A stretch of DNA of 64,000 nucleotides from Bacteroidaceae bacterium (GCA_902362375.1 CABIVS010000001.1:357820-421819); one strand, 5' to 3'. Counted from the stretch's first letter, positions 19,926 to 28,232 are shown. Notes: generated from the letters alone by a model not told the origin. Made by a program: numbers and translations.

Positions 19926-21341
19926 ATGACCTTGATTATGAACGATAAATATAAAAGAATCGCAGTGATGAGCGCACTTCCGCTCATGTTACTGTTTCTA
20001 TCCGCCATCGCCCTGACTTTCCAAAGCTGTAAAGGGAAAAGCAAGAATGACAACCTTACTGCCGCCACCGACTCCCTGTCGGACGACGCCCTGATGGACA
20101 CCGTTCAGCGACGGACTTTCCTCTATTTCTGGGAAGGTGCCGAACCGAATAGCGGTCTGGCTCCCGAACGGTATCATGTGGACGGCGTATATCCTGAAAA
20201 CGATGCCAATGTAGTCACTTCCGGCGGCAGCGGTTTCGGCATCATGGCTATCCTTGCGGGAATCGACCGCGGCTACGTCACCCGCGAAGAGGGACGGGCA
20301 CGGATGGAACGCATCGTTTCTTTCCTCGAAAAAGCAGACCGTTTCCACGGAGCCTACCCCCACTGGTGGTATGGTGATACCGGAAAGGTGAAACCGTTCG
20401 GTCAGAAAGACAATGGAGGCGATCTGGTAGAGACAGCTTTCCTCATACAAGGTCTGCTTGCCGTGCACCAATATTACGTCAACGGAAATGAGAAAGAGAA
20501 AGCACTCGCTCAACGTATCGACCGGATTTGGCGGGATGTCGACTGGAACTGGTATCGGAAAGGCGGGCAAAATGTCCTCTACTGGCATTGGAGTCCGACG
20601 TATGGCTGGGAAATGGATTTCCCCGTACACGGTTACAACGAATGTATGATTATGTATATTCTTGCTGCCGCTTCTCCCACACATGGAGTACCTGCAGCCG
20701 TTTATCATGACGGTTGGGCACAGAACGGAGCCATCGTCTCTCCACACAAAGTAGAAGGAATCGAATTGCATCTCCGCTATCAGGGCACGGAAGCCGGACC
20801 GCTTTTCTGGGCTCAATATTCTTTCCTCGGACTTGATCCGGTGGGATTGAAAGATGAATACTGCCCCAGCTACTTCCACGAAATGCGCAACCTGACATTA
20901 GTCAACCGCGCTTACTGCATCCGCAACCCCAAACATTACAAAGGTTTCGGACCGGATTGTTGGGGACTGACTGCCAGTTACTCCGTCGATGGATATGCAG
21001 CTCATTCACCCAACGAGCAGGACGACAAAGGAGTCATCTCCCCTACCGCCGCACTTTCATCGATTGTCTATACACCGGAGTATTCCATGCAGGTAATGCG
21101 CCATTTGTATGGCATGGGGGATAAAGTGTTCGGTCCTTTCGGATTCTATGATGCTTTCAGCGAAACGGATAATTGGTATCCGCAACGGTATCTGGCTATC
21201 GACCAAGGACCTATCGCTGTAATGATCGAAAATTACCGGACAGGGTTGTTATGGAACCTTTTCATGAGCCATCCCGACGTACAAGCCGGATTGACCAAAC
21301 TTGGTTTTAACACCAACAAGCAAGACGTGAGACAGAAATAA
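19926..21341 (+). CDS. GH144-like endo-beta-1,2-glucanase lipoprotein (glucoamylase-like domain)
   Basis: This is a surface or periplasmic lipoprotein (FQSC, Cys35 from this start, Cys31 if ATG 19938 is used). The (alpha/alpha)6-type catalytic domain has TFLYFWEGAEPNSGLAPER, SGGSGFGIMAILAGIDRGY, and the GWEMDFPVHGYNECM and GLTASYSVDGYAAHSP segments typical of the glucoamylase-like domain now placed in GH144. Known members (Chitinophaga, Parabacteroides) are endo-beta-1,2-glucanases producing sophorose-type oligosaccharides. A glucoamylase-like domain alone could also mark other specificities. The GH3 neighbour and the shared strand support the beta-1,2-glucan reading. It ends 27 bp from a convergent gene. 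Confidence 0.85.
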   Translation: MTLIMNDKYKRIAVMSALPLMLLFLSAIALTFQSCKGKSKNDNLTAATDSLSDDALMDTVQRRTFLYFWEGAEPNSGLAPERYHVDGVYPENDANVVTSGGSGFGIMAILAGIDRGYVTREEGRARMERIVSFLEKADRFHGAYPHWWYGDTGKVKPFGQKDNGGDLVETAFLIQGLLAVHQYYVNGNEKEKALAQRIDRIWRDVDWNWYRKGGQNVLYWHWSPTYGWEMDFPVHGYNECMIMYILAAASPTHGVPAAVYHDGWAQNGAIVSPHKVEGIELHLRYQGTEAGPLFWAQYSFLGLDPVGLKDEYCPSYFHEMRNLTLVNRAYCIRNPKHYKGFGPDCWGLTASYSVDGYAAHSPNEQDDKGVISPTAALSSIVYTPEYSMQVMRHLYGMGDKVFGPFGFYDAFSETDNWYPQRYLAIDQGPIAVMIENYRTGLLWNLFMSHPDVQAGLTKLGFNTNKQDVRQK

Positions 21342-21368
21342 ATGGGAACTACGGTGCGTGGAAGTGGT

Positions 21369-23927
21369 CTACTGACCACCTCCGCCACCCGTGTTTCCAC
21401 CTTCTCCGCCACCTTTCACATCATCATTGTCGATGCTGCGCGCAGCTTTCTTCACACTGGCTTTCAACTCTCCAAGCCGATAGCTGACACTAAAGCCGAA
21501 ATACCGGCTCGGATATTTACTCGAACTTTTCGAGATAAAGTTAACTCCTTCCGTGTGATTATTGTAAGTTCTGTATTTCTCTACGATATTGCTACAATAA
21601 ATATTCAAAGAAAGACGTTCTTCTTTCAGGAAAGAACGGCTCAATCCCAAGCTATAATAATTATATCCCGAACCTCTTCCCTGCAAACTGATACGCGGTG
21701 TACTTCCCCCTCCGTTCAAGCTCAAACGGACTTTTCCCGGTAAGGTTTGCTGAATACCTCCATACGCAGAGGCATTCCATCCATAATTATGCAACTCTTG
21801 GGCAGGACTCCGCAAATCACTATAATTTCCACGCCCATTGATGTAAATCCTCGTTTTGGGAGAAGCATTCCAGTTCAGATAAAAGTTCAATCCAGTTTCC
21901 CGGCTTTTGCCAATATTATCATACGTGCTATACAAAGCCCCATAAGGAGCTTTATGACCACCTTCAAATATTTCTCCGTCTTTATCGGTAATCAGGCGGC
22001 TGACTCTTTCGATTCCATTGTTATTGAAAGAATGGCGCAAAGAGAGATTGATGTTGAACTTGGCGGTGAAACTGCTGTAAGACAAATCAAACGAATGGCT
22101 CTTTTCACTCTTCAGGTTCGGATTTCCCTGATTGATAAACATCGGATTCTGATTATCAAAATAAGGATTCAAGTTCCAAATGCCCGGTCGCCAGATACGC
22201 ATATTATATCCGCCGCGAAGGTTCTGCGTCTTACCTAGTTTTATTCCCAAGGAAACGGAAGGAACCAGATCGCTAAAGTTCGAGTTGAAATTCTCGCCTG
22301 CACCGACCAGATACTTCACTTCCTGTATGGTTTGCTCATAACGAAGTCCCGGTTTGAAAGTAAAATCCTTGTATTTCAGCGTATATCCGGCATAAGCGGA
22401 AAGGATATGATTCAGATGGCGGTACTCGCTGCTACGTTTCTCATTATATGCATAGTTTTCACTTTCCCCTTCGGTGTCATAAAACCGATTATCACTGGAG
22501 TTGCGCCGGAAAATATATTTAGCACCGGTTTCAAGCGTATGCAACTTTCCAATCGGAGTGGTATAGTCCACCTGGAAAGTTTGTTCCATTGTGTTCGTCT
22601 TTCCGTCCGAATGGAAATTCTTCAATGACAGTTCTTTGATGATCTCCAGTTTATTCTCATCAGGCTCGATGTCCAGATAAGTATTATAGGAATCATTCGT
22701 TTGAGGTTGGGAGTTGATTTTATAAGAAAGGGTAATCATCCGTTCTTTGTTCTTCCGGGAAGTACGTTGATAGTCTATATTACCGTTGATGGAATACCAT
22801 GATCCTTTTCCATGATTGTCTGTTCTATAACGATATGCAAAATCCTGACGATCAGCTCCGTGCATAATCGTAGTTCCGCCACTGTTGCTTTTGTCATTGC
22901 TACCATACATTCCGAAAGCCACAGTCAGCAGCCTCAACGTATCAATCTCGTAACTGGCTTCTAAATTGCCATACTGGAAATTACCTTTCGATTTGGAACT
23001 GCTTTCCGATTCCAGAAACTTTTCATTCTCCTTATCAGGTTCATAATTCTCCCGGTAACTGTCGGAATAGCTGCGCGGACTATTATTATAATTATAGTTG
23101 TAGTTGGCAGAAACCGTCAGTTTGCCCTGCTTCACCATTGCATAAGTGCCGGCGCCTACTCCGTTGTTACTGGCATTTCCTCTGAAAGTAGCCGTATATC
23201 CTTCAAATCCGGTACCCACTGTGACGATATTCAAAATACCTCCGATACCTTCCGCATCATATTTGGCTCCCGGTGAAGTAATCACCTCAATATATTTAAT
23301 TGTATTTGCCGGCATACTTTTCAGTACTTCCTTCGGATTATTACTCATCATATTATTGGGCTTTCCATTCACATGGATCTTGAAGCTGCTACTGCCGTTC
23401 ACTTGCACATTGTCTTCTCCATCCACCGTGACCAGAGGGACTTTCCGAAGCATCTCCAATATACTGTTCGATTTTGAATCCGGATCATCTTCAATATTAT
23501 ATTCGATCTTATCCACATCTACCTTCACCAAAGGTTTCTGTGCAACAACCTCCACTCCTTTCAGCACATTATTGGCTTCTGAAGAAATCATCGTTCCCAA
23601 ATCAATCTCCCTGACCGAAGGTTTTAAAGTGAACTCTTTTACTATAGGCGACTTGCCAATGGAAGAAATCGTGATTATATAACTGCCTGCAGCGACATTC
23701 AGTTTCTCCTGAAATTTACCATTCGCCCCTGTGACCGCCATCTTTACAGCTTTATCCGGAGCATTTTTGGGAGTAATCTTAATCGTGGCATACGGTTCTC
23801 CTTCTTGTGTTAAAGAATCAAGAAGCACTCCTTTGATGGTATAAGAAGGAGCCGTGGATTTTTGTGCCCACCCAGCCACAGACGTGGCGAACACGAATAG
23901 CAATAGTAGTAACAGTCTGTGTTTCAT
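21369..23927 (-). CDS. TonB-dependent outer-membrane beta-barrel receptor (OMP_b-brl_3 type)
   Basis: The protein has a signal peptide (ATSVAGWAQ), a carboxypeptidase-D-like domain (YTIKGVLLDSLTQEGEPYATIKI), and a plug-like region (DVDKIEYNIEDDPDSKSNSI, then MLRKVPLVTVDGEDNVQVNG and YIEVITSPGAKYDAEG). A 14-stranded-type barrel ends in SYRLG plus a basic tail. These features match the OMP_b-brl_3 group, which has no SusD partner. The substrate is unknown. The extreme C-terminus is unusual: after the last barrel strand it carries a tail ending KGGGEGGNTGGGGGQ. It faces the glucan locus convergently and so is not part of that operon. Confidence 0.88.
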   Translation of the reverse strand: MKHRLLLLLLFVFATSVAGWAQKSTAPSYTIKGVLLDSLTQEGEPYATIKITPKNAPDKAVKMAVTGANGKFQEKLNVAAGSYIITISSIGKSPIVKEFTLKPSVREIDLGTMISSEANNVLKGVEVVAQKPLVKVDVDKIEYNIEDDPDSKSNSILEMLRKVPLVTVDGEDNVQVNGSSSFKIHVNGKPNNMMSNNPKEVLKSMPANTIKYIEVITSPGAKYDAEGIGGILNIVTVGTGFEGYTATFRGNASNNGVGAGTYAMVKQGKLTVSANYNYNYNNSPRSYSDSYRENYEPDKENEKFLESESSSKSKGNFQYGNLEASYEIDTLRLLTVAFGMYGSNDKSNSGGTTIMHGADRQDFAYRYRTDNHGKGSWYSINGNIDYQRTSRKNKERMITLSYKINSQPQTNDSYNTYLDIEPDENKLEIIKELSLKNFHSDGKTNTMEQTFQVDYTTPIGKLHTLETGAKYIFRRNSSDNRFYDTEGESENYAYNEKRSSEYRHLNHILSAYAGYTLKYKDFTFKPGLRYEQTIQEVKYLVGAGENFNSNFSDLVPSVSLGIKLGKTQNLRGGYNMRIWRPGIWNLNPYFDNQNPMFINQGNPNLKSEKSHSFDLSYSSFTAKFNINLSLRHSFNNNGIERVSRLITDKDGEIFEGGHKAPYGALYSTYDNIGKSRETGLNFYLNWNASPKTRIYINGRGNYSDLRSPAQELHNYGWNASAYGGIQQTLPGKVRLSLNGGGSTPRISLQGRGSGYNYYSLGLSRSFLKEERLSLNIYCSNIVEKYRTYNNHTEGVNFISKSSSKYPSRYFGFSVSYRLGELKASVKKAARSIDNDDVKGGGEGGNTGGGGGQ

Positions 23928-24140
23928 GACTAGAAATATTTAGTTTATGTTTATTAGACGCAGAATATTCAAAAATGCTGCGAAATCAGGAGCCAAAAGT
24001 AATTGGTTTATCAACGCTTACGAATTTTTCGGAGTTAAGAATATAAAACGAATGGATAAAAAATCTTATGACAGTATATTTCTAGTATTTTTAAACATTT
24101 CTGTTCAGGGGTATCTTTAAATAAATGAGATGGATAATAT
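23928..24140. other. Gap between two minus-strand genes
   Basis: This 213-bp AT-rich gap holds the leader of the TonB receptor gene at 21369-23927. I see a run of TTTG-like elements on the minus strand but no complete TTTG/TAnnTTTG promoter, no ORF and no strong hairpin. Confidence 0.4.
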
Positions 24141-24590
24141 TTACCGTCGTATCAACCGTATCAGCCGCCTTAAGTTAGCGCAGATTCTTCCAATCCAACA
24201 GAAACTAAAGTTCTCTTCATATTCCGTGAACACTTTTTCGCAGTCCCGGAGTCGGCTGTTTTGCCTTTTTATAACAGTTTGTATTTCTTTCATCCGGGCG
24301 ATTTGCTCCCTTTGATTCAGAAGTTCCTTGTCTTGATAACCGATGATTTCAGCATATAAAAGACAAATCTTTGTCTTTCCAATACACAGCTCTTCCAATG
24401 TGTCGATATACTCGGCTGTAATTCGATCCTTATTCTGATGCAGGAATCCTTCAAGACTTTCTTCATCAACAGCAGTGATAGCTCCCTCATATGACATAGG
24501 GAATCTTTTCATCTCCGCCCAAAGCCAGATTACCTCTTTGTTAATTCCATACTTGACCGCTGCTTCTTCTACGCTAATCCATTTCGACAT
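24141..24590 (-). CDS. Small helix-turn-helix and coiled-coil protein, function unknown
   Basis: This 149-residue cytoplasmic protein begins with MSKWISVEEAAVKYGINKEVIWLWAEMKRFP, which looks like a MerR/excisionase-type winged helix (HTH_17 style). A central helical part (about 60-125, rich in E, K, Q) probably forms a coiled coil (KELLNQREQIARMKEIQTVIKRQ). The tail is very basic (ANLRRLIRLIRR). I do not recognise the family beyond the HTH. It could be a DNA-binding accessory factor of the island to its right. The 1.1 kb upstream of it has no genes but many inverted repeats. Confidence 0.65.
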   Translation of the reverse strand: MSKWISVEEAAVKYGINKEVIWLWAEMKRFPMSYEGAITAVDEESLEGFLHQNKDRITAEYIDTLEELCIGKTKICLLYAEIIGYQDKELLNQREQIARMKEIQTVIKRQNSRLRDCEKVFTEYEENFSFCWIGRICANLRRLIRLIRR

Positions 24591-24645
24591 AATACATTTG
24601 TTTTAATGTGTTCCACAATAAAGATTGAATATTATTTTGTTTATG

Positions 24646-24762
24646 TGGAGCAACGGGCATTCACGTTTTCTGTATTTCGGGCGGACGGGGAATTGTTTAG
24701 GTTAGACTTTTTGGGGTAATCATAACCGACCGGACACAAGAAAGACGTGAATGCTGTTGCAC
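24646..24762. repeat. Imperfect inverted repeat of about 26 bp with 64-bp loop
   Basis: The left arm 24646-24671 (core GCATTCACGT, flanked by GAGCAAC) pairs with the right arm 24736-24762 (core ACGTGAATGC, flanked by GTTGCACC) with a few mismatches. It could be a folded RNA, a recombination site or a relic element end. It lies upstream of the HTH gene. Confidence 0.6.
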
Positions 24763-25119
24763 CATTATCTACCTCTAAGGCTAGCAATACCCTCGTAAAA
24801 GACAATGATAACAACAGACACCCACGTCAATCGTTTATATATAACACATCTTTTACGGATATGTTGATATACAGCCGTTCACGTGGAGTATCTGTCGAAT
24901 CATCTCTCTTTACTTAAACTTGCTATTTTTAGAGGTGAGAGATAATACACATATACTCAATTTAGTAATATATACTGCTTCCCGCTAGTTTCATCACGCT
25001 GATGAGCAGAAAGCACATGACAAAGATATACATATTTTTTTAAATGTGGTGGAAATAGGGAAATAAATGCTGGAAGTTATGTATATCCATCAAACTCTCT
25101 CATACATAAAAATGAAAAT

Positions 25120-25228
25120 CCTCTTTCAACCTATCACCGGCATCACCAAACCCTTTATTCATAATACTTTCAGAACGGTGACAGGTTGTCATTAACCTAT
25201 CACCACATCTATCACCTATCACCGCTTG
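25120..25228. repeat. Left arm of the long inverted repeat flanking the VirE gene
   Basis: This 109-bp segment is the reverse complement of 27811-27917 with a 2-bp gap and about 21 mismatches in 104 aligned positions, roughly 80 percent identity by hand alignment. It contains ACCTATCACC at 25129, 25195 and 25214 and the opposite-orientation variant GGTGACAGGT at 25177. Confidence 0.85.
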
Positions 25229-25292
25229 ATTTTTGAAAAAAGCCTATAGCAAACAGTCATTTTAATAAGGAGTAATCTTTGTTTCATACTTA

Positions 25293-25473
25293 GAAACTCT
25301 TGTTTCCAAGGCTTGAAACACTTAGTTCCAAAGGCTAGAAACTTTAGTTTCAAAGCCTAGAAACTTTAGTTTCCTGCTGATGGAACCAAAGTTTCCCCAT
25401 GGTGAAACTAAAGTTTCAAGCCGGGGAAACAAGAGTTTCAAGCCTTGAAACCAAGTGTTTTGAGGCATGAAAC
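25293..25473. repeat. Array B: nine 22-bp-period palindromic units upstream of the VirE gene
   Basis: Units start at about 25293, 25315, 25338, 25360, 25382, 25404, 25426, 25447 and 25469 (the last truncated). Each is a 14-bp palindrome of form GAAAC-N4-GTTTC, for example GAAACTTTAGTTTC twice and GAAACTAAAGTTTC once. Spacers are 7-9 bp (CAAGGCTT, AAAGCCTA, CTGCTGAT, CCCATGGT, AAGCCGGG and others). The period is two DNA helical turns, so all palindromes face the same side. Array A at 17382 shares the design. Confidence 0.88.
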
Positions 25474-25611
25474 ATTTTTTATCCCGTAATGAACTACATT
25501 CTTCATTTTAGTATATTCATGCGATAAGCTCTCTTCACAATAGAATTTTGCGACCACATAAAGGAACAGAATCCGCCCCATGAAATAAACAATAAATAAG
25601 TACGATATAAC

Positions 25612-25642
25612 TTGGCAAACCAGATAATAAAGCCTATCTTTA
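25612..25642 (+). promoter_or_regulatory. Putative promoter and operator-like repeat for the VirE gene
   Basis: TTG at 25612-25614, a 20-bp spacer, then TATCTTTA at 25635-25642 (one mismatch to TAnnTTTG). The -7 box overlaps an imperfect inverted repeat, GCCTATCTTTAT versus ATAAAGAGGC, that could be an operator. Confidence 0.45.
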
Positions 25643-25683
25643 TGAGCCTTTAATAAAGAGGCATAACAATAAACACTTTTAAC

Positions 25684-27795
25684 ATGAAACTTACTTTGAT
25701 GCGGGACAACAACGGAACATCAACCATGCGGACGTTGGACATAAACCTACAAATAGAAGCGATGAAGCATGAAACGAAAGCCCGCCCGATAAGTAATCTA
25801 CGGACAAGCATACGTTATGCCTCACCGGACAGCAAACTGGAAGCTGCTCAAAAACTACCCAAAGTCATCCCTGCGGCTAACTTCCGCAAAACAACAAATG
25901 GCGCACAAATGACCGGATATAACGGCATTGTGCAAATAGAAGTAAACCATCTGGCAAACCGGACGGAAGTAAACCGTATCAAACAGGAAGCAGCAGAACT
26001 TACACAGACTTTTGCCGCCTTTATGGGTTCCAGCGGTCATTCCGTAAAAATATGGCTACGCTTCACCCGCCCGGACAAATCACTTCCTAAAGACCGGGAA
26101 GAAGCAGAAATATTCCAAGCCCACGCCTACAGAAAAGCCGTCAGCCTTTATCAACCGGCACTCTCCTACTCCATCGAACTGAAAAATCCGACATTGGAGC
26201 AATTCTGCCGGCAAACGTGTGATCCGGAACTTTACTATAATCCCGACTCCACCGTCATTTATATGCGTCAGCCATTGGAAATGCCATCGGACACAACCTA
26301 CAAAGAATCCGTACAGGCAGAAACATCCCCTTTCAAACGGCTGATTCCCGGTTATGACAGCTTTGACACTTTGTCCGCACTCTTCGAAGCAGCCCTGAAC
26401 AAGGCTTACCATTCATTAAGCGAACTTCACCCCAACATACACCTACATTCCGACGAAGACCTCAAGCCATTATTGGTCCATCTGGGGGAAAACTGTTTTC
26501 AGGCAGGCATACCGGAAGAAGAAACAGCCCGTTGGGCAATCGCTCATTTCTACACCAAAAAGAAAGAATTTCTCATCCGGCAAACCATACAGAACGTATA
26601 TACAGGAGCCAAAGGATTCGGACAAAAATCACCTTTATCAACCGAACAGGAACTGGAATTTCGAACGGAAGAGTTTATGCAACGCCGATACGAATTTCGT
26701 TACAACACAATGACGACTGTTACGGAATTTCGCGAACGGAACACCTTTTGTTTTTGTTTCCGCCCCATCACCAACCGTATACGCAACAGTATCGCCATGA
26801 ACGCACGTCTGGAGGGCCTCAACCTATGGGACCGGGACGTGATCCGTTACCTCGATTCCGACCGCATCCCGATATTCAGCCCTATTGAGGATTTTCTTTT
26901 CGGAGTGGATGTCCGTTGGGACGGACGCGACCGGATTCGTGAACTGGCTTCCCGTGTTCCCTGCAACAACGCTCACTGGCCGGATCTGTTTTATCGTTGG
27001 TTTCTAAATATGGTGGAACACTGGCGTCACACCGATCGAAAGTATGCCAATTGTACAGTACCGCTACTTGTCGGACCGCAAGCTTATCGAAAATCGACTT
27101 TCTGCCGGAGTTTGTTGCCACCGGAATTACAGATATATTACACCGACCGCATTGATTTCAGTAATAAAAGGGATGCCGAGCTGGCTCTAAACCGTTTTGC
27201 GCTCATCAACATGGACGAGTTCGATCAGAATAGAGTGAATCAACAGGCTTTCCTGAAACATATCCTGCAAAAGCCCGTGGTTAATATCCGTCGTCCTCAC
27301 GGCACAGCCACACAAGAGATGCGCCGTTACGCTTCATTTATAGGAACAAGCAACCACAAGGACTTACTGACTGACACTTCCGGAAGCCGACGCTACATTG
27401 TTATCTATGTGACCGGTCCGATTGACTGTTCTCCAATTGATTACGAACAACTTTATGCGCAAGCAATGCACGATATTTACAGGGGAGAACGTTACTGGTT
27501 CGACACTGAAGATGAAAAGGTGATGACCGAAGCCAATCAGGAATTTCAAGTAATTCCCATTGCGGAGCAGTTGTTCCACCAATTTTTCCGGGCTGCTAAA
27601 GAAGAGGACAAAGAATATGAGTTACTTCTTGCTATTGAGATACTGGAACAGGTGCAACACGACAGTAGAATTCATATATCCGATTGCAATATTATTCAAT
27701 TCGGAAGAATATTGCAAAAGAATCAAGTGCCTTCTATACATACCAAGCGCGGGAATGTTTATAAAGTGGTCCGAATCAAGCCGAAAAGAGCATAA
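25684..27795 (+). CDS. VirE-type protein: BT4734-like N-terminal domain plus P-loop helicase domain and DUF3874-like tail
   Basis: This 703-residue protein resembles virulence-associated-E proteins of Bacteroides mobile DNA, thought to be primase/helicase-like. The N-terminal region (about 40-200) matches the VirE_N/BT4734 type. The ATPase part (about 395-600) shows a Walker A GPQAYRKST (464-472), Walker B ALINMDEFD (506-514), a sensor-like FIGTSNH (552-558) and an Arg pair SGSRRY near 569-570. The last 75 residues look like DUF3874. In the P-loop, Arg469 stands where GKS-type loops have Gly, so activity is uncertain. The gene is alone between the two arms of a long inverted repeat, downstream of the palindrome array, suggesting a self-contained element. 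Confidence 0.85.
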   Translation: MKLTLMRDNNGTSTMRTLDINLQIEAMKHETKARPISNLRTSIRYASPDSKLEAAQKLPKVIPAANFRKTTNGAQMTGYNGIVQIEVNHLANRTEVNRIKQEAAELTQTFAAFMGSSGHSVKIWLRFTRPDKSLPKDREEAEIFQAHAYRKAVSLYQPALSYSIELKNPTLEQFCRQTCDPELYYNPDSTVIYMRQPLEMPSDTTYKESVQAETSPFKRLIPGYDSFDTLSALFEAALNKAYHSLSELHPNIHLHSDEDLKPLLVHLGENCFQAGIPEEETARWAIAHFYTKKKEFLIRQTIQNVYTGAKGFGQKSPLSTEQELEFRTEEFMQRRYEFRYNTMTTVTEFRERNTFCFCFRPITNRIRNSIAMNARLEGLNLWDRDVIRYLDSDRIPIFSPIEDFLFGVDVRWDGRDRIRELASRVPCNNAHWPDLFYRWFLNMVEHWRHTDRKYANCTVPLLVGPQAYRKSTFCRSLLPPELQIYYTDRIDFSNKRDAELALNRFALINMDEFDQNRVNQQAFLKHILQKPVVNIRRPHGTATQEMRRYASFIGTSNHKDLLTDTSGSRRYIVIYVTGPIDCSPIDYEQLYAQAMHDIYRGERYWFDTEDEKVMTEANQEFQVIPIAEQLFHQFFRAAKEEDKEYELLLAIEILEQVQHDSRIHISDCNIIQFGRILQKNQVPSIHTKRGNVYKVVRIKPKRA

Positions 27796-27810
27796 ATATA
27801 CGTTTTTCTA

Positions 27811-27917
27811 CAAGGTGATAGGTGAAAGATACGGTGATAGGTTAGGGATGACCTATCACCACTCTGTAAACACGATGAATAAAGTGTTTCAGGATGATGG
27901 TGATAGGTTGAAAGAGG
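27811..27917. repeat. Right arm of the long inverted repeat flanking the VirE gene
   Basis: This 107-bp segment begins 15 bp after the VirE stop. It has GGTGATAGGT at 27814, 27833 and 27899 and the opposite ACCTATCACC at 27851, mirroring the left arm: three copies one way and one reversed. The first and last 15-30 bp of the arms are the best conserved parts. Confidence 0.85.
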
Positions 27918-27972
27918 AATTGACGAAATCAACAGGGAGAGAAATTAGAATATAAGATATCCTTTCACCTAA

Positions 27973-28077
27973 CTATATATAAATCAACTCCGTCTTATCT
28001 ACATAGACATTATTATTATTGCGTAAGTCTTCAAAATTCTGTATCCCTATCGGGTATATTCTGAAAGTAGTATCCAT
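27973..28077 (-). pseudogene. 5' remnant of an AAA-ATPase/PD-(D/E)XK gene
   Basis: On the minus strand an ATG at 28077 opens a 34-codon frame that ends in TAG at 27973-27975. It reads RIYPIGIQNFE and then VYVDKTELIY, closely matching the first 30 residues of the intact gene at 28268 (KIYPIGIQNFE, FYIDKTALMY). The rest of the gene is missing and the VirE element's right arm lies 55 bp beyond. I infer a deleted or beheaded paralogue, oriented away from the intact copy. Confidence 0.8.
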
Positions 28078-28108
28078 AATGCCTATCCTTATAAAATTGA
28101 AATGTAGA

Positions 28109-28139
28109 CAAATATAGGCATTAAAATATAGACTTCAAA
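28109..28139 (-). promoter_or_regulatory. Intact Bacteroides promoter for the beheaded gene remnant
   Basis: On the minus strand, TTTG (complement of 28136-28139), a 19-bp spacer, then TATATTTG (complement of 28109-28116). A 9-bp inverted repeat AATGCCTAT/ATAGGCATT (28078-28086, 28114-28122) overlaps it and could be an operator. Confidence 0.7.
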
Positions 28140-28232
28140 CAGGGCGTACTGTTTTCTACACTTCATTCAGTTAAAAGCGACTATACTCATACTTTCCTTT
28201 TTCTAAAAGCGATGAAGTACCCGGAAATTTAT

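Larger units (their letters stand above)
24591..25683. other. Gene-free 1.1 kb with many inverted repeats
   Basis: No ORF longer than a few dozen codons looks real here. In order it holds an imperfect inverted repeat (24646-24762), a 9-bp CGTAAAAGA/TCTTTTACG pair (24795-24803, 24849-24857), an ATCTCTC/GAGAGAT pair near 24910-24950, the left arm of the VirE-flanking inverted repeat (25120-25228), the 22-bp palindrome array (25293-25473) and a putative promoter for the VirE gene. Confidence 0.7.

Noticed and set aside
21342-21743. Plus-strand frame directly after GH144
   Set aside because: It is antisense to the TonB receptor's C-terminus and has no signal or domain.
25293-25473. CRISPR array
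   Set aside because: Repeat units are 14-bp palindromes with 7-9-bp spacers on a 22-bp period, and no cas genes are present. This does not match CRISPR repeat or spacer lengths.
27560-27955. Plus-strand 131-codon frame across the VirE tail and right inverted-repeat arm
   Set aside because: It overlaps the VirE gene in another frame, and its second half is read entirely from the repeat arm. No family motif was seen.
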